DNA of 64,000 bases from Flavobacterium akiainvivens (GCF_001278115.1 NZ_LIYD01000005.1:61410-125409), one strand, 5' to 3'; positions 7,988 to 17,530 are shown, numbered from the stretch's first letter. Translations and numbers: made by a program. Notes: generated by a model not told the origin, from the sequence alone.

Positions 7988-10276
7988 ATGAAAAGAAATT
8001 TACTGTTTCAGCTTGGTTTGATATTGTTGTTTGCGCTCTCAGCCAATAGCCTGAGCGCACAAATAGCATATAGCCAGAACTTTAACGACGAAGACAACAT
8101 TGACTGGGAAGATGAACAAGGCTATTTTTGGCTTGAAGACGAAGATGCTTGCGACGGCTATTCGCTTGCAACAGAGCTATATGCAGGAAATGTTGACGGT
8201 ATTGCCACGTCTGATGTAATAGGTGTTTCAAACGGGCAGCCTGCACAGCTTAGCTATTCATATAAACTGCTTGATTATTATGAAGGTACGGCATATCCTA
8301 ACACACTTGCATGGGGTAGTTTTACGGTGTCTTATGCTACAGCTGCTACGGGGCCGTGGACAGCCCTGGAAACCATTTCCCCGTCTAACCACGTAGTTTC
8401 AGCTGATTGTGCCGTAAGGACTATTAGTTTTACACCGCCATCGGGCAATGTGTACCTTAGGCTTACGGTAGATGTAAACCAGGATGACGAAGATTATGAG
8501 GTAGATGCCCTTTTGTATTTTGACAATCTAACCGTAATACAAGGTAACTGTAGTGGTGCTCCTGCGGTTGCAACTGCTTTGTCTTCAATGGCTGAGGCGT
8601 GTACTAATAATAGTTTTACGCTGTCTTTGGCGCCTGAATTTTTACAATTTGGAATTACCTATCAGTGGCAGGTATCTACCGATGGTACTACATTTACTAA
8701 CGTAGCTGCAGGTGGCACAGGTGCTACCTATACCACAACACAAAGCCAAACAAGCTGGTACAGGGCTGTTGTAACCTGTACTAACAGCGGGCAAAGCACT
8801 AACAGTACTGCTGTAGAGGTAGAATCTACCGGTGGAGTTTGCTATTGCGATGTTGAGTTTGATGCCGGTGTAGAGCCTATTACCTATGTTGATTTTGCCG
8901 GTATAAGCAATACTACTTCTGAAGAGGTAGATGAAACACCAAGTATGGAAGATTTTACAAACCTTGGTCCTGCGGAAGTTGTTAAGGGTGAAACCTATAC
9001 CATTACCCTTAGGGGCAACACAGCCGGTGAGTTTGATAACTACTTTACTGTATATATTGACTTTAACCAAAACGGTAACCTTGACGACGAGGGAGAAGTG
9101 TTTCAAATAGGTTCGCTATACGAATCAGACGGCAGCCCTGAATCTGAGGTACTTACTGAAGATATTGAAATACCGGCCACTGCACTTACAGGCCTTACCC
9201 GTATGAGGATATTTAAGTCATTTGATGCCTTTACTACAACCCCTTGTTCAAGCGATGATGCTTCTGGCTATGGCCAGATTGAAGACTATACCATTAATAT
9301 ATTTGAGCCATGCAATACCCCTGCACCGGAGGCTGAGGCCCTTCAGGTAGTGTGCCCGGGCGCGACCATTGGTGATTTAAGTGCAGAAGGTACTGTTATT
9401 AAATGGTATGCTGCTACTACAGGCGGCGAGGCGCTTGCTGCTGCTACTGTGCTTACTGCAACTACTTACTATGCAGCACAAATTCCTGAAGGAAGCTGCG
9501 AAAGCGAAGAACGTACTGCTGTAGCCGTTGAGTTTAGCGTTATCCCATCGCCGGTAGCTGAAGAAGCTACACAGGTATTTTGCGAAGAAGCCTATGTAGG
9601 TGACCTTGAGGTAGTAGCCGATGGCGAAGTGGTGTGGTATGCATCTGAAACGGGAGAAGATGTGGTTAGTGATGAAGCTGAACTGGTTAGTGGAACCACA
9701 TATTATGCCGCACAGTTTGTAGAAGGCTGCGAGAGTGCTACACGTACTGGCGTAACCGCTACTGTTAATATTGTAACGGCCCCTGTGGCAGAAACACAGT
9801 CGTTTAGTGTTGAAGAAGGCGAAACCATTAGCCTTGAAGATATTGAGGTAGCCGCCGATGCGCCGCTTACCTGGTATGAGTCTGAAGAAGATGCGTTAAA
9901 CAATACCGATGCCCTTAACCCTGAAACCTATGCTGTTAACGTTGGAGAAACCGTTACGCTTTATGTTGTACAAACTGTAGGCGAGTGTGTTAGCGCGCCA
10001 ACAGCGGTTACCATAACAGTAACCCTTGGTTCAGAGAGGTTTACTATGGCTGGGCTCACGTATTATCCTAACCCGGTTAAGGATGTATTTACCCTTGGCT
10101 ATAAGAATACAATTGATACTGTAGAAGTATACAACCTTGTAGGCCAGTGTGTACTAAGGCAGCAAGCTGCCGGTACAGATGCTACCTTAAACCTGGGCAG
10201 CCTTGCTTCAGGAAGTTATATGGTTAAGGTGCAAAGCGGTACCGAAACCGGAATCATTAAAATTATTAAACACTAA
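7988..10276 (+). CDS. T9SS-secreted multidomain protein with GEVED and Ig-like regions
   Basis: A 762-residue exported protein. Residues 1-25 form a signal peptide ending near LSAQ. Residues 26-190 look like a jelly-roll ectodomain (YFDNLTVIQG), followed by an Ig-like segment with WQVSTDGTTFTNV. About 290-440 is a GEVED-type domain (YIDFNQNGNLDDEGEVFQ). Three short Ig-like repeats then follow, two of them with the phrase WYA and TYYAAQ. The last 80 residues are a T9SS type A sorting domain: YYPNPVKD, then LGSLASGSYMVKV, ending KIIKH. The protein should therefore cross the outer membrane by type IX secretion and be released or attached to the surface. It is strongly acidic. Substrate unknown. 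A terminator follows directly. Confidence 0.9.
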   Translation: MKRNLLFQLGLILLFALSANSLSAQIAYSQNFNDEDNIDWEDEQGYFWLEDEDACDGYSLATELYAGNVDGIATSDVIGVSNGQPAQLSYSYKLLDYYEGTAYPNTLAWGSFTVSYATAATGPWTALETISPSNHVVSADCAVRTISFTPPSGNVYLRLTVDVNQDDEDYEVDALLYFDNLTVIQGNCSGAPAVATALSSMAEACTNNSFTLSLAPEFLQFGITYQWQVSTDGTTFTNVAAGGTGATYTTTQSQTSWYRAVVTCTNSGQSTNSTAVEVESTGGVCYCDVEFDAGVEPITYVDFAGISNTTSEEVDETPSMEDFTNLGPAEVVKGETYTITLRGNTAGEFDNYFTVYIDFNQNGNLDDEGEVFQIGSLYESDGSPESEVLTEDIEIPATALTGLTRMRIFKSFDAFTTTPCSSDDASGYGQIEDYTINIFEPCNTPAPEAEALQVVCPGATIGDLSAEGTVIKWYAATTGGEALAAATVLTATTYYAAQIPEGSCESEERTAVAVEFSVIPSPVAEEATQVFCEEAYVGDLEVVADGEVVWYASETGEDVVSDEAELVSGTTYYAAQFVEGCESATRTGVTATVNIVTAPVAETQSFSVEEGETISLEDIEVAADAPLTWYESEEDALNNTDALNPETYAVNVGETVTLYVVQTVGECVSAPTAVTITVTLGSERFTMAGLTYYPNPVKDVFTLGYKNTIDTVEVYNLVGQCVLRQQAAGTDATLNLGSLASGSYMVKVQSGTETGIIKIIKH

Positions 10277-10300
10277 CAGGACAGTGTAATAATGAAAGAA

Positions 10301-10330
10301 GGGAGCCCGAAAAGGCTCCCTTTGTTTTTT
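10301..10330 (+). terminator. Terminator after the T9SS protein gene
   Basis: Perfect 7-pair stem GGGAGCC/GGCTCCC (10301-10307, 10314-10320) with a 6-base loop, then a T-rich run that overlaps the end of the convergent gene. Confidence 0.85.
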
Positions 10331-10673
10331 AGCTGAATTTTATACGGGTAGATAAAAAGCCCACGGCGCAGCAGGCCAGGCCGGCTATAATACTGTAGTT
10401 CATGTAGGCAATATTATGCTCCAGGTAAAACACATAACCGGTTAGCAACAGTGCAGCTGCCTCTATATAGTAACAGGTTTGGCGGGCTATGCGTGGCGGT
10501 ATTTTAAACTGTTTCCAAAACAGCGTAGTAACCATAGCTATGGCAGCAAGCCCCAGTATTATACCCCCTGGAAAATACAGGTGTTTGCTTACTTCATCAT
10601 ATCCTTTATACAGCAGTGCCCCAATAATAATAAGGTGCACAAAAAATTCAAAGTAACGCTTGGCTCTTCTCAT
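10329..10673 (-). CDS. Small four-helix membrane protein, unknown function
   Basis: A 114-residue protein that I do not recognise. It shows four hydrophobic stretches (about 8-24, 33-49, 66-82 and 87-106), short loops, and a basic N-terminus (MRRAKR), so it is probably an inner-membrane protein. It has its own promoter-like element just upstream and converges on the T9SS gene, sharing the terminator region. No catalytic motif or family signature is visible. Nothing in the neighbours suggests a role. Confidence 0.7.
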   Translation of the reverse strand: MRRAKRYFEFFVHLIIIGALLYKGYDEVSKHLYFPGGIILGLAAIAMVTTLFWKQFKIPPRIARQTCYYIEAAALLLTGYVFYLEHNIAYMNYSIIAGLACCAVGFLSTRIKFS

Positions 10674-10692
10674 TGTTAGTTTTGTCTTGTGG

Positions 10693-10719
10693 CAAAAGTA
10701 TAAAAAGGGTTTTTAGCAA
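10693..10719 (-). promoter_or_regulatory. Promoter-like element of the small membrane protein gene
   Basis: On the minus strand, TTG (10719-10717), 16 bases and TACTTTTG (10700-10693). The spacing is one base shorter than usual. Start codon 20 bases downstream. Confidence 0.5.
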
Positions 10720-10756
10720 TGTTTATTTTGTGTTATATTTTGTTACAGTTAACCAT

Positions 10757-10789
10757 AAAAAAACTGTGCCTGCAATACAGCAGGCACAG
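10757..10789 (-). terminator. Terminator of the HtrA protease gene
   Basis: On the minus strand a perfect 10-pair stem (10789-10780 with 10773-10764) and 6-base loop are followed by seven T residues. It lies 31 bases after the stop. Confidence 0.9.
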
Positions 10790-10820
10790 TTACTAACTAT
10801 AATAAAAGCAAGATGAAAAT

Positions 10821-12218
10821 TTACATGATAAAGCGCACCAGTTCACCATTTTTGGTTATCATCTCTACACGCACGCGGTTATTAGCCCCCTTGCGTGAAA
10901 GTATTTCGGTAACGGTGTCTATGTTTTCGGCCTTTGTGTTGTTAATACTCAGGATTATACCTCCCTTAAGTTCATCATAATAAGGCATATAGTTTTCATC
11001 GGTAATTTCCTTAATACGAACACCATAGTTTACCTTAAGCTGTTTCTTTTCGGCAGCGGTAAGGTCTTCAAGCTCAAGTCCATCATAAATAAAGCTGTTT
11101 ATTTCGTTTTTGGTCAGCTTAACCGGTACGGTTACCTGCCTGCCGTTGCGGTCTACAACAACGTTAACCACATCATTAGGCCTTTTGGTAACAATAGCAG
11201 CGTTTATATCGGCAAAGCCATTTATGGGCTTGTTGTCTATCTTAACAATCACATCGCCTTTTTTAATGCCGGCTTTGGCAGCACCGCTGTTGGCCACTAC
11301 ACTGTTTACATAAAAGCCCTGGGTAACACTGGTGCCAAACTCTTTGGCAGTAACGGCATTAACCTCGCCGCCCTGCACGCCAAGTGCACCACGCTGCACA
11401 TTGCCATACTCCATAAGGTCTTCTACAATTTTACGGGTAATGTTGCTGGGCACTGCAAACGAATATCCTACATAAGACCCTGTAGTAGACTGTATCATGG
11501 TATTGATGCCCACCAGCTCGCCACGGGTGTTAACTAGTGCACCGCCGCTGTTGCCCGGGTTTACGGCAGCATCAGTCTGTATAAACGACTGTATGCCGTC
11601 TTTGCTCAGGTTACGCGCCTTTGCCGATACTATACCAGCGGTAACGGTACTGTTAAGGTTGTAGGGGTTGCCAACGGCCAGTACCCATTCGCCCACTTTC
11701 ATGGCATCGCTGTCGCCAAAGGTGGCATACGGCAGTTTCTCATCAGTATCCACCTTAAGCAGGGCAATATCCATTTTGCTGTCGGTGCCCACAAGCTTGG
11801 CTTTATATGTCTTATTGTTGTTTAGTGTAACTTCCAGCTCGCTGGCGTTTTGTATTACGTGGTTATTAGTAACAATATAACCGTCCTGCGTAATAATAAC
11901 CCCGCTGCCGGTACCCACCTGCGCCTGTTGCTGGCCACCGCGGTAACCGTAGAAAAACTCGAGCATGGGGTCGTTAGGGGTGGTGCGGTATGTTGTGTTT
12001 TTTACGTGTACCACTGTGTGCACGGCCTGGTCTGCAGCGGCGGTAAAATCGCCGGCTTCATTGCCTGTAAATGATACATTTCTGGTTAACGGAGATTGCG
12101 GAGCGGCAATTGATAAGGCAGAGGAATTATTGTCGTTATCAAATACCAGTTTATACGCTCCAAGAGTAGTGGCGCCACTTAAGAGTGCTACCAAAAATAA
12201 GCTTGAAAACTTTTTCAT
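10821..12218 (-). CDS. Periplasmic serine protease, DegP/HtrA family
   Basis: Quality-control protease and chaperone of the cell envelope that degrades misfolded exported proteins. The N-terminus (residues 1-26) is a signal or anchor segment. The trypsin-like domain carries the full triad: His120 (VTNNHVI), Asp150 (KMDIALL) and Ser224 (PGNSGGALV). A first PDZ domain spans about 270-365; the C-terminal region (about 375-465, with YDELKGGIILSINN) is a second, weaker PDZ-like domain. The length of 465 matches DegP/DegQ. It is transcribed alone, divergently from dapF, and closed by a strong terminator. The DegP/DegQ/DegS assignment cannot be decided from the sequence, so no symbol is given. Confidence 0.93.
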   Translation of the reverse strand: MKKFSSLFLVALLSGATTLGAYKLVFDNDNNSSALSIAAPQSPLTRNVSFTGNEAGDFTAAADQAVHTVVHVKNTTYRTTPNDPMLEFFYGYRGGQQQAQVGTGSGVIITQDGYIVTNNHVIQNASELEVTLNNNKTYKAKLVGTDSKMDIALLKVDTDEKLPYATFGDSDAMKVGEWVLAVGNPYNLNSTVTAGIVSAKARNLSKDGIQSFIQTDAAVNPGNSGGALVNTRGELVGINTMIQSTTGSYVGYSFAVPSNITRKIVEDLMEYGNVQRGALGVQGGEVNAVTAKEFGTSVTQGFYVNSVVANSGAAKAGIKKGDVIVKIDNKPINGFADINAAIVTKRPNDVVNVVVDRNGRQVTVPVKLTKNEINSFIYDGLELEDLTAAEKKQLKVNYGVRIKEITDENYMPYYDELKGGIILSINNTKAENIDTVTEILSRKGANNRVRVEMITKNGELVRFIM

Positions 12219-12306
12219 AATAGTAAAAACAGTATTTAATTTAATGGTTAAAACATATAGTTAAACGGCGGTTTACCATGCTGTAGTATGGTGTTGCTAA
12301 TATTTG

Positions 12307-12314
12307 TACTTTTG
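12307..12314 (+). promoter_or_regulatory. -7 element upstream of dapF
   Basis: TACTTTTG matches TAnnTTTG, ending 17 bases before the chosen dapF ATG. No well-spaced TTG was found upstream. A GTG that could extend dapF begins at base 12314, inside this element. Confidence 0.5.
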
Positions 12315-12331
12315 TGCTGATACAGCTAAAT

Positions 12332-13114
12332 ATGGAACATACTTTTTACAAATACCAGGGAACCGGTAACGACTTTATCATGATAGACAACCGCGATGAA
12401 GTATTTCCCAAAAATGATACCAAACTTGTAGCCCACCTTTGTGACAGGCGTTTTGGTATAGGTGCAGATGGCCTTATACTGCTTGAAAATGACGGCGCTA
12501 CCGATTTTAAAATGGTATATTATAATGCTGATGGTAATACCAGCAGCATGTGTGGCAACGGCGGCAGGTGCATAGTGGCGTTTGCTAACTTCCTGGGGAT
12601 TATAGACAACGAAACAGAATTTGAAGCAGCAGACGGCCGCCACCACGCTACAATAGATGATAGCGGCATAGTTTCTTTGCACATGAAAGACGTAAACACG
12701 GTAACGGTGTATGAAAGCTATGTGTTTCTTGATACCGGCTCTCCGCACCATGTGGAAATAGTGGAAGACCTTGCCGAAATGGACGTGAAAAAGATAGGGG
12801 CTAACATTCGATACAGCGGTATGTATGGCGATGCGGGGTCTAACGTTAACTTTGTAAGCCAGCTTGATGCTGACAAATTTTCAGTGCGCACTTATGAGCG
12901 TGGGGTAGAAGACGAAACCTACAGCTGCGGTACCGGTGTAACCGCCGTAGCCATTGCCATGAAGGTATTAGGCAAGACCGAAGCCGATGCTATTGAGCTG
13001 TTTACACCGGGTGGCGAACTGAAAGTAAGCTTTAAGCAGAACCATAAACAGTTTACTGATGTGTACCTTACCGGCCCGGCTAAATTTGTGTTTAAAGGCG
13101 ATACCGAATGGTAA
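12332..13114 (+). CDS. dapF: Diaminopimelate epimerase
   Basis: Converts LL- to meso-diaminopimelate for lysine and peptidoglycan synthesis. The 260-residue protein starts MEHTFYKYQGTGNDF and carries both catalytic cysteines in their usual settings: SSMCGNGGRC and YSCGTGVTA. The ATG at 12332 was preferred to an upstream GTG (12314) because the family begins at this point and the GTG sits in the -7 box. The last seven bases overlap the next gene (ATGG TAA), so translation of the two is probably coupled. Secure assignment. Confidence 0.95.
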   Translation: MEHTFYKYQGTGNDFIMIDNRDEVFPKNDTKLVAHLCDRRFGIGADGLILLENDGATDFKMVYYNADGNTSSMCGNGGRCIVAFANFLGIIDNETEFEAADGRHHATIDDSGIVSLHMKDVNTVTVYESYVFLDTGSPHHVEIVEDLAEMDVKKIGANIRYSGMYGDAGSNVNFVSQLDADKFSVRTYERGVEDETYSCGTGVTAVAIAMKVLGKTEADAIELFTPGGELKVSFKQNHKQFTDVYLTGPAKFVFKGDTEW

Positions 13115-13638
13115 CCCTTACCGGAAATAGCATTTACCTGCGTGCACTTGAGCCCGAAGACCTTGAGTTTGTGTACCGCCTTGAAAATGATGAAACCATT
13201 TGGGAGGTAAGCAACACGCAAACACCATACAGCCGTTTCCTAATACACCAGTACCTTGAAAATGCCCACCAGGACATTTATGAGGCCAAGCAGTTACGCC
13301 TGGCTATTTGCAAAACGGGCGGTTTTGATGCTATTGGGCTTATAGACCTTTTTGATTTTGACCCAGCTAACCAAAGGGCAGGCGTGGGTATCATCCTGCA
13401 AAATGAACAAGACAGGGGCAAGGGCTATGGCAAAGAGGCACTGGGCATGGTTATAAACTACGCATTCAATACCTTGCAGCTACACCAGCTCTATGCAAAT
13501 ATACATTTGGGCAATGTTGCAAGTATTACCCTTTTTACTAATTTTGGCTTCACACAGGTGGGTATAAAAAAAGACTGGAACAGGCAGGGTAACCGCTTTA
13601 CAGACGAAGGTTTATACCAGCTGCTAAACAAACTTTAA
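13108..13638 (+). CDS. GNAT acetyltransferase, SpeG/RimJ-like
   Basis: A 176-residue N-acetyltransferase using acetyl-CoA. The acetyl-CoA site is visible as QDRGKGYGKEAL (about 112-123) and the C-terminal half has the RimJ/SpeG pattern LHQLYANIHLGNVASI...LFTNFGF. Substrate could be a polyamine, an amino acid or a protein N-terminus; sequence alone does not settle it. The start overlaps dapF by seven bases and mltG starts 13 bases after the stop, so dapF, this gene and mltG form one operon. Confidence 0.85.
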   Translation: MVTLTGNSIYLRALEPEDLEFVYRLENDETIWEVSNTQTPYSRFLIHQYLENAHQDIYEAKQLRLAICKTGGFDAIGLIDLFDFDPANQRAGVGIILQNEQDRGKGYGKEALGMVINYAFNTLQLHQLYANIHLGNVASITLFTNFGFTQVGIKKDWNRQGNRFTDEGLYQLLNKL

Positions 13639-13651
13639 TAACTACATTACT

Positions 13652-14692
13652 TTGAAACTGAGGAAAATTATTGGTATTTTTTCGCTGGTGGTTGTCATTG
13701 GCGGAACCATTTTAGGCGTTTATTTTTATAAGAAGATATTTGCCCCAAACACTAAATTCAGCGACCGCGAAGTGGCCATATACATACCCACCGGCGCTCA
13801 ATTTGAAGATGTTTCTAAATTAGTGGCGCCTTATGTAGAAAGCGTTGAAACGTTTGAATGGGTGGCCGATAAAAAGCAATACACCGAAAATGTAAAGGCC
13901 GGTAAAATAGTTTTTACCAACGGTATGAGCAGTAACGACCTTATTACGGCACTGCGCAACCCTGTGCCCGTTAAAATATCGTTTAACAACCAGGAAACCC
14001 TTAACGATGCCGTGGGCCGCATAGGCCAGCAGCTGGAGCCCGACAGCCTGGCGCTGCTACAGGCGTTTACCGATAAGAAGTTTCTTGAAGAGAACGGCCT
14101 TACCGAAGATGATGTGTTAAGTGTTATTATACCTAACACATATGAGTTTTTCTGGAATACTACAGCCACTAAGGTACGCGACAGGATGGTGGAAGAATAC
14201 CGCAAATTCTGGACGCCTGAGCGCAAAGCTAAAGCAGAAGCGCAGGGCCTTACACCGCTACAGGTGTCTGCACTGGCCAGTATAGTGCACAAGGAAACAG
14301 TTAAGAGTGACGAACGCCCACGCGTAGCCGGTGTGTACCTAAACCGCCTTAATAAAGGTATGAAGCTTCAGGCCGACCCTACCGTTATTTATGCCAAGAA
14401 AAAAGTAGATAACGATTTTGGACAGGTAATTAAAAGGGTGCTAAACGCTTACCTGCCAATAGATTCTCCATACAATACCTATAAGTATAACGGGCTGCCT
14501 CCGGGGCCTATTGCCATGCCTGATATTACAGCTATTGATGCCGTGCTTAACCCTGAAAAGCACAACTACCTGTATTTTTGCGCCAGCGTAACCAACTTTG
14601 GTTATCATGAGTTTGCCGTTACCGAAGCACAGCACAATGCCAATAGTGCAAAATACCACAAATGGCTTGACCAAAACGATATTAAAAAGTAG
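13652..14692 (+). CDS. mltG: Endolytic murein transglycosylase MltG
   Basis: Cuts nascent glycan strands in the membrane and so sets strand length. The 346-residue protein has one N-terminal transmembrane helix (about 6-26), a LysM-like region, and the YceG core with the catalytic Glu in SIVHKETVKSDERPRVAG and the downstream pattern LQADPTVIYA and YNTYKYNGLPPGPIAMP. The start is TTG at 13652: the translated N-terminus MKLRKIIGIFS fits the family and there is no ATG nearby. It is the third gene of the dapF operon. A terminator follows. Confidence 0.93.
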   Translation: MKLRKIIGIFSLVVVIGGTILGVYFYKKIFAPNTKFSDREVAIYIPTGAQFEDVSKLVAPYVESVETFEWVADKKQYTENVKAGKIVFTNGMSSNDLITALRNPVPVKISFNNQETLNDAVGRIGQQLEPDSLALLQAFTDKKFLEENGLTEDDVLSVIIPNTYEFFWNTTATKVRDRMVEEYRKFWTPERKAKAEAQGLTPLQVSALASIVHKETVKSDERPRVAGVYLNRLNKGMKLQADPTVIYAKKKVDNDFGQVIKRVLNAYLPIDSPYNTYKYNGLPPGPIAMPDITAIDAVLNPEKHNYLYFCASVTNFGYHEFAVTEAQHNANSAKYHKWLDQNDIKK

Positions 14693-14719
14693 AAAAATAC
14701 TTACATAATTAAATCATGA

Positions 14720-14754
14720 ATGCCTGTCAATATCTGTTGGCGGGCATTTTTTTT
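14720..14754 (+). terminator. Terminator of the dapF-GNAT-mltG operon
   Basis: An 11-pair stem with two wobble pairs (14720-14730 with 14737-14747) and 6-base loop, followed by eight T residues. Confidence 0.85.
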
Positions 14755-14886
14755 CATAAAAATTTACCCTTAAAAGCCTGCTTCAGGCAATCTTTGTAAC
14801 TGCTTTGTATAGCAGGTTTTAGGGCGGTATTCAAGGCTAAATTATGTTCTTAAGGTAAAGTTAAAGTTAGGCTGTTTTGTAAGTGT

Positions 14887-14919
14887 TTGTAAATCAGGCT
14901 AATTTTTTACCTATCTTTG
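14887..14919 (+). promoter_or_regulatory. Promoter of the lysozyme-like gene
   Basis: TTG (14887-14889), 22-base gap, TATCTTTG (14912-14919). Good match to the Bacteroidetes consensus; the start codon is 46 bases downstream of the box. Confidence 0.65.
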
Positions 14920-14965
14920 CCACAGTGAAATTCATAAGGTGACAGATTATGAGAAATAAAATTAC

Positions 14966-15613
14966 ATGCTTAAAAGGTGGATATATTTTACAGGGCTTGG
15001 CCTGTTTATTACTGTAGTTAGTACAGGTTTTAAAACAAAGGCAGAAAAACAATTTGGAAAAATAGAAGGTTTTCACATAGCCCCTAACGAAATTACCCAT
15101 TACACAGTTCCCACCCCGGACGAAACAGAACAAGTTACTTACCGCTTACCTTATACCGGAAAATCATACATAGGCTTTAAGCAGGCAGTTGGCATTAAAG
15201 AAAGCCAGGGCCTTTACAAGCTTGTAAGCCGCTATGGATATCTGGGTAAATACCAGTTTGGAAAGCGCGCACTGCGCACGCTGGGTATTTATGATACTAA
15301 GGAATTCCTTAACAACCCTGCACTACAGGAAAGGGCGTTTAAAGCGCTGCTTTCTAAAAACAAGTATGAGTTGCGTAAGGAGATAGTAAAGTTTGAAGGC
15401 AAAATTATTAAAGGAATTAAAATTACCGAAAGCGGTATGCTTGCAGCGGCCCATCTTGCCGGTGCCGATAGTGTAAAGCGTTTTCTTTACAGCAACGGTA
15501 ACAAAAGCTTCCGCGATGGTTTTGGAACTTCAATAAAGAGCTACATCAAGAAATTTGGCGGATATGATACTTCTATTATAGTTGCGCATTCTTCCCCTAA
15601 GGTAAAATTATAG
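14966..15613 (+). CDS. Exported lysozyme-fold/transglycosylase-like protein
   Basis: A 215-residue protein with an N-terminal hydrophobic segment (about 5-21) acting as signal or anchor. Residues 70-190 resemble a lysozyme-fold muramidase/transglycosylase: a candidate catalytic glutamate in GIKESQG followed by RYGYLGKYQFGKRAL and later MLAAAHLAGADSVKRF. The likely role is cleavage of peptidoglycan, consistent with mltG upstream, although a terminator and a separate promoter show that it is its own transcription unit. Its stop overlaps the end of the convergent gene by six bases. The family is called by motif wording only, so activity is not certain. Confidence 0.7.
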   Translation: MLKRWIYFTGLGLFITVVSTGFKTKAEKQFGKIEGFHIAPNEITHYTVPTPDETEQVTYRLPYTGKSYIGFKQAVGIKESQGLYKLVSRYGYLGKYQFGKRALRTLGIYDTKEFLNNPALQERAFKALLSKNKYELRKEIVKFEGKIIKGIKITESGMLAAAHLAGADSVKRFLYSNGNKSFRDGFGTSIKSYIKKFGGYDTSIIVAHSSPKVKL

Positions 15614-16021
15614 CAGTAAAGAGGCCAGTTTTTTCTCGGCTTCTGCCAGGCGTATTTCCTGTTCTTCCAGCATATCAGATACTTTCTTTTGCTGTAAGCG
15701 GTTGTGCGTGTTTTTTAGCTTTGCATAATCTTTATCAGATAGGTTTTGAATGTGGTTGCGCTGCAGGTATTTAAAATACTCTCCATAAGTAAGGCCATCA
15801 TCTTCAGTAAGCGGCTTTTTATTGGCATCAGATGACAAGATGTGCTGGCTGAGTACCTCCTGCAGGCTTTTTGATTTGAGCCTCAGTACCTGGAATTTTT
15901 CCAATAGCTCACTACGGCGGATTTTGTAACCCGGCCGGTTATTTAAGAAGGCAAAAAGCAGGTATATAACCAAGCTTGCTGATAATAGTATTACCAGTGT
16001 AAGTTCAGGAAATAAAGGCAT
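15608..16021 (-). CDS. Membrane-anchored coiled-coil protein, unknown function
   Basis: A 137-residue protein I cannot assign. One N-terminal transmembrane helix (about 7-26) is followed by a basic patch (PGYKIRRSE) and a long charged, helix-forming region with heptad-like spacing, ending in EEQEIRLAEAEKKLASLLL, which looks like a coiled coil. The soluble part is probably cytoplasmic. It converges on the lysozyme-like gene with a six-base overlap of the two ends. Confidence 0.65.
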   Translation of the reverse strand: MPLFPELTLVILLSASLVIYLLFAFLNNRPGYKIRRSELLEKFQVLRLKSKSLQEVLSQHILSSDANKKPLTEDDGLTYGEYFKYLQRNHIQNLSDKDYAKLKNTHNRLQQKKVSDMLEEQEIRLAEAEKKLASLLL

Positions 16022-16228
16022 AATGGGTTGTGTTTGGTGCTAAATTACACAAAAAAAAAGCTCGCATATTTACATTTTGGTGCTGAGTATCAATAAAAAA
16101 GGATTATTTAATTTTGGGTATCAAAATTTGATGAATTGTTAAAATCAGTATTTATTTAAATATTGATTTTTATCTTTATTATATTATACTTAGACACTTA
16201 TAATAGGATATATATTACAGATTTGCTT

Positions 16229-17530
16229 ATGGCACTATCAAAATCATTATTCAACCTTCTTGAAGGAGAAGACAATCGGGATAAAACACTTGAAACCGTT
16301 TCTAATAATGTAACCTTTAAGGGGGCAAATTTATGGATACTGGCCTGTGCAATAATAGTGGCCTCGGTTGGGTTAAATGTAAATTCAACTGCGGTAATTA
16401 TAGGTGCCATGCTTATATCGCCTCTAATGGGGCCTATTGTTGGCGCAGGATTTGCACTTGCCATTTTTGATTTTGCGTTGTTACGTAAATCGCTCATGAA
16501 CCTTTTAGTGGCCACAGTGGTAAGCCTAACTGTATCTACACTATATTTTTTAATTACACCGTTTAAAGATGTACAAAGCGAACTGCTTGCACGCACGGCA
16601 CCTAATATTTATGATATACTTATTGCCTTTTTTGGTGGTATAGTAGGTGTTATTGCTGTTACCCGTGTAGAAAAGGGCAACCCAATACCCGGGGTTGCTA
16701 TAGCCACAGCTTTAATGCCTCCATTGTGTACCGCAGGCTACGGGCTTGCCACAGGGCAGTGGAGTTATTTTGCAGGGGCTTTTTACCTGTATTGTATAAA
16801 CTGTGTGTTTATTGGCATAGCTACTTTTCTTATAATTAAATATTTAAAATATCCAGCAAAAAAACAGGTTAATGAGCGCCAGCAAAAACTGGTACGCAAT
16901 ACCATTTGGGTGCTTATAATTATTATGATTGTTCCCAGTAGTTACCTGGCTTATTCTCTATATAAGGAACAACAGTTTAAAAAGAGTGCCGATACCTTTA
17001 TAAACAATGAGTTTACCGATAAAGGCTTTACCGTGGTGTATAAAAAAACCAGTGCATCGCCTAAGTTGATTGAGCTTGCTATGTTGTCTAAGCGATTTAC
17101 TGATGTTGAAATTGATTCATTAAAGCACAGGGTAAACAGGATGGAATATCTCGCAGGCACAAAGCTGGTTATCAGGCAGGACAGTTTAGATCGTTTTAAT
17201 GCCCTTAAAGGAGATATACTGAACCAGATAAGAAGTAGCGAGAACGAGATAAACCAAAAAGATGTAAAAATCATACAGCTTGAAAAACAGCTGGCTAAGA
17301 ACACTTTTGACAATAAAAAATTGTTTGAAGAAGTAGGTGCGCTTTTTCCTCAAATTAAATCGCTATCAGTGTCACGGCACGATTTTGCTGTACAGAAAGA
17401 TAGTGTAAAGCATATAACTGCGGTGCTTTATACTGGTAAGCTCCTTAAAAATGATGAAAAAGAAAAACTGGCTAACTGGCTCAACAAGCGATTGGCAGTT
17501 AATGATGTGCAGGTATTTAATGCTCAATAG
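16229..17530 (+). CDS. DUF389 membrane protein
   Basis: A 433-residue integral membrane protein of the DUF389/TIGR00341 family. After a short N-terminal region (NNVTFKGANLWILACAI) come about six hydrophobic segments up to residue 240, including the characteristic STAVIIGAMLISPLMGPIVG and VAIATALMPPLCTAGYGLA stretches. The C-terminal 190 residues are soluble and rich in charged helix. Function is not established for the family. The ATG at 16229 (MALSKSLFNLL) was chosen; a 22-codon upstream extension is AT-rich and not family-like. It ends 14 bases inside the convergent nhaA gene. Confidence 0.85.
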   Translation: MALSKSLFNLLEGEDNRDKTLETVSNNVTFKGANLWILACAIIVASVGLNVNSTAVIIGAMLISPLMGPIVGAGFALAIFDFALLRKSLMNLLVATVVSLTVSTLYFLITPFKDVQSELLARTAPNIYDILIAFFGGIVGVIAVTRVEKGNPIPGVAIATALMPPLCTAGYGLATGQWSYFAGAFYLYCINCVFIGIATFLIIKYLKYPAKKQVNERQQKLVRNTIWVLIIIMIVPSSYLAYSLYKEQQFKKSADTFINNEFTDKGFTVVYKKTSASPKLIELAMLSKRFTDVEIDSLKHRVNRMEYLAGTKLVIRQDSLDRFNALKGDILNQIRSSENEINQKDVKIIQLEKQLAKNTFDNKKLFEEVGALFPQIKSLSVSRHDFAVQKDSVKHITAVLYTGKLLKNDEKEKLANWLNKRLAVNDVQVFNAQ

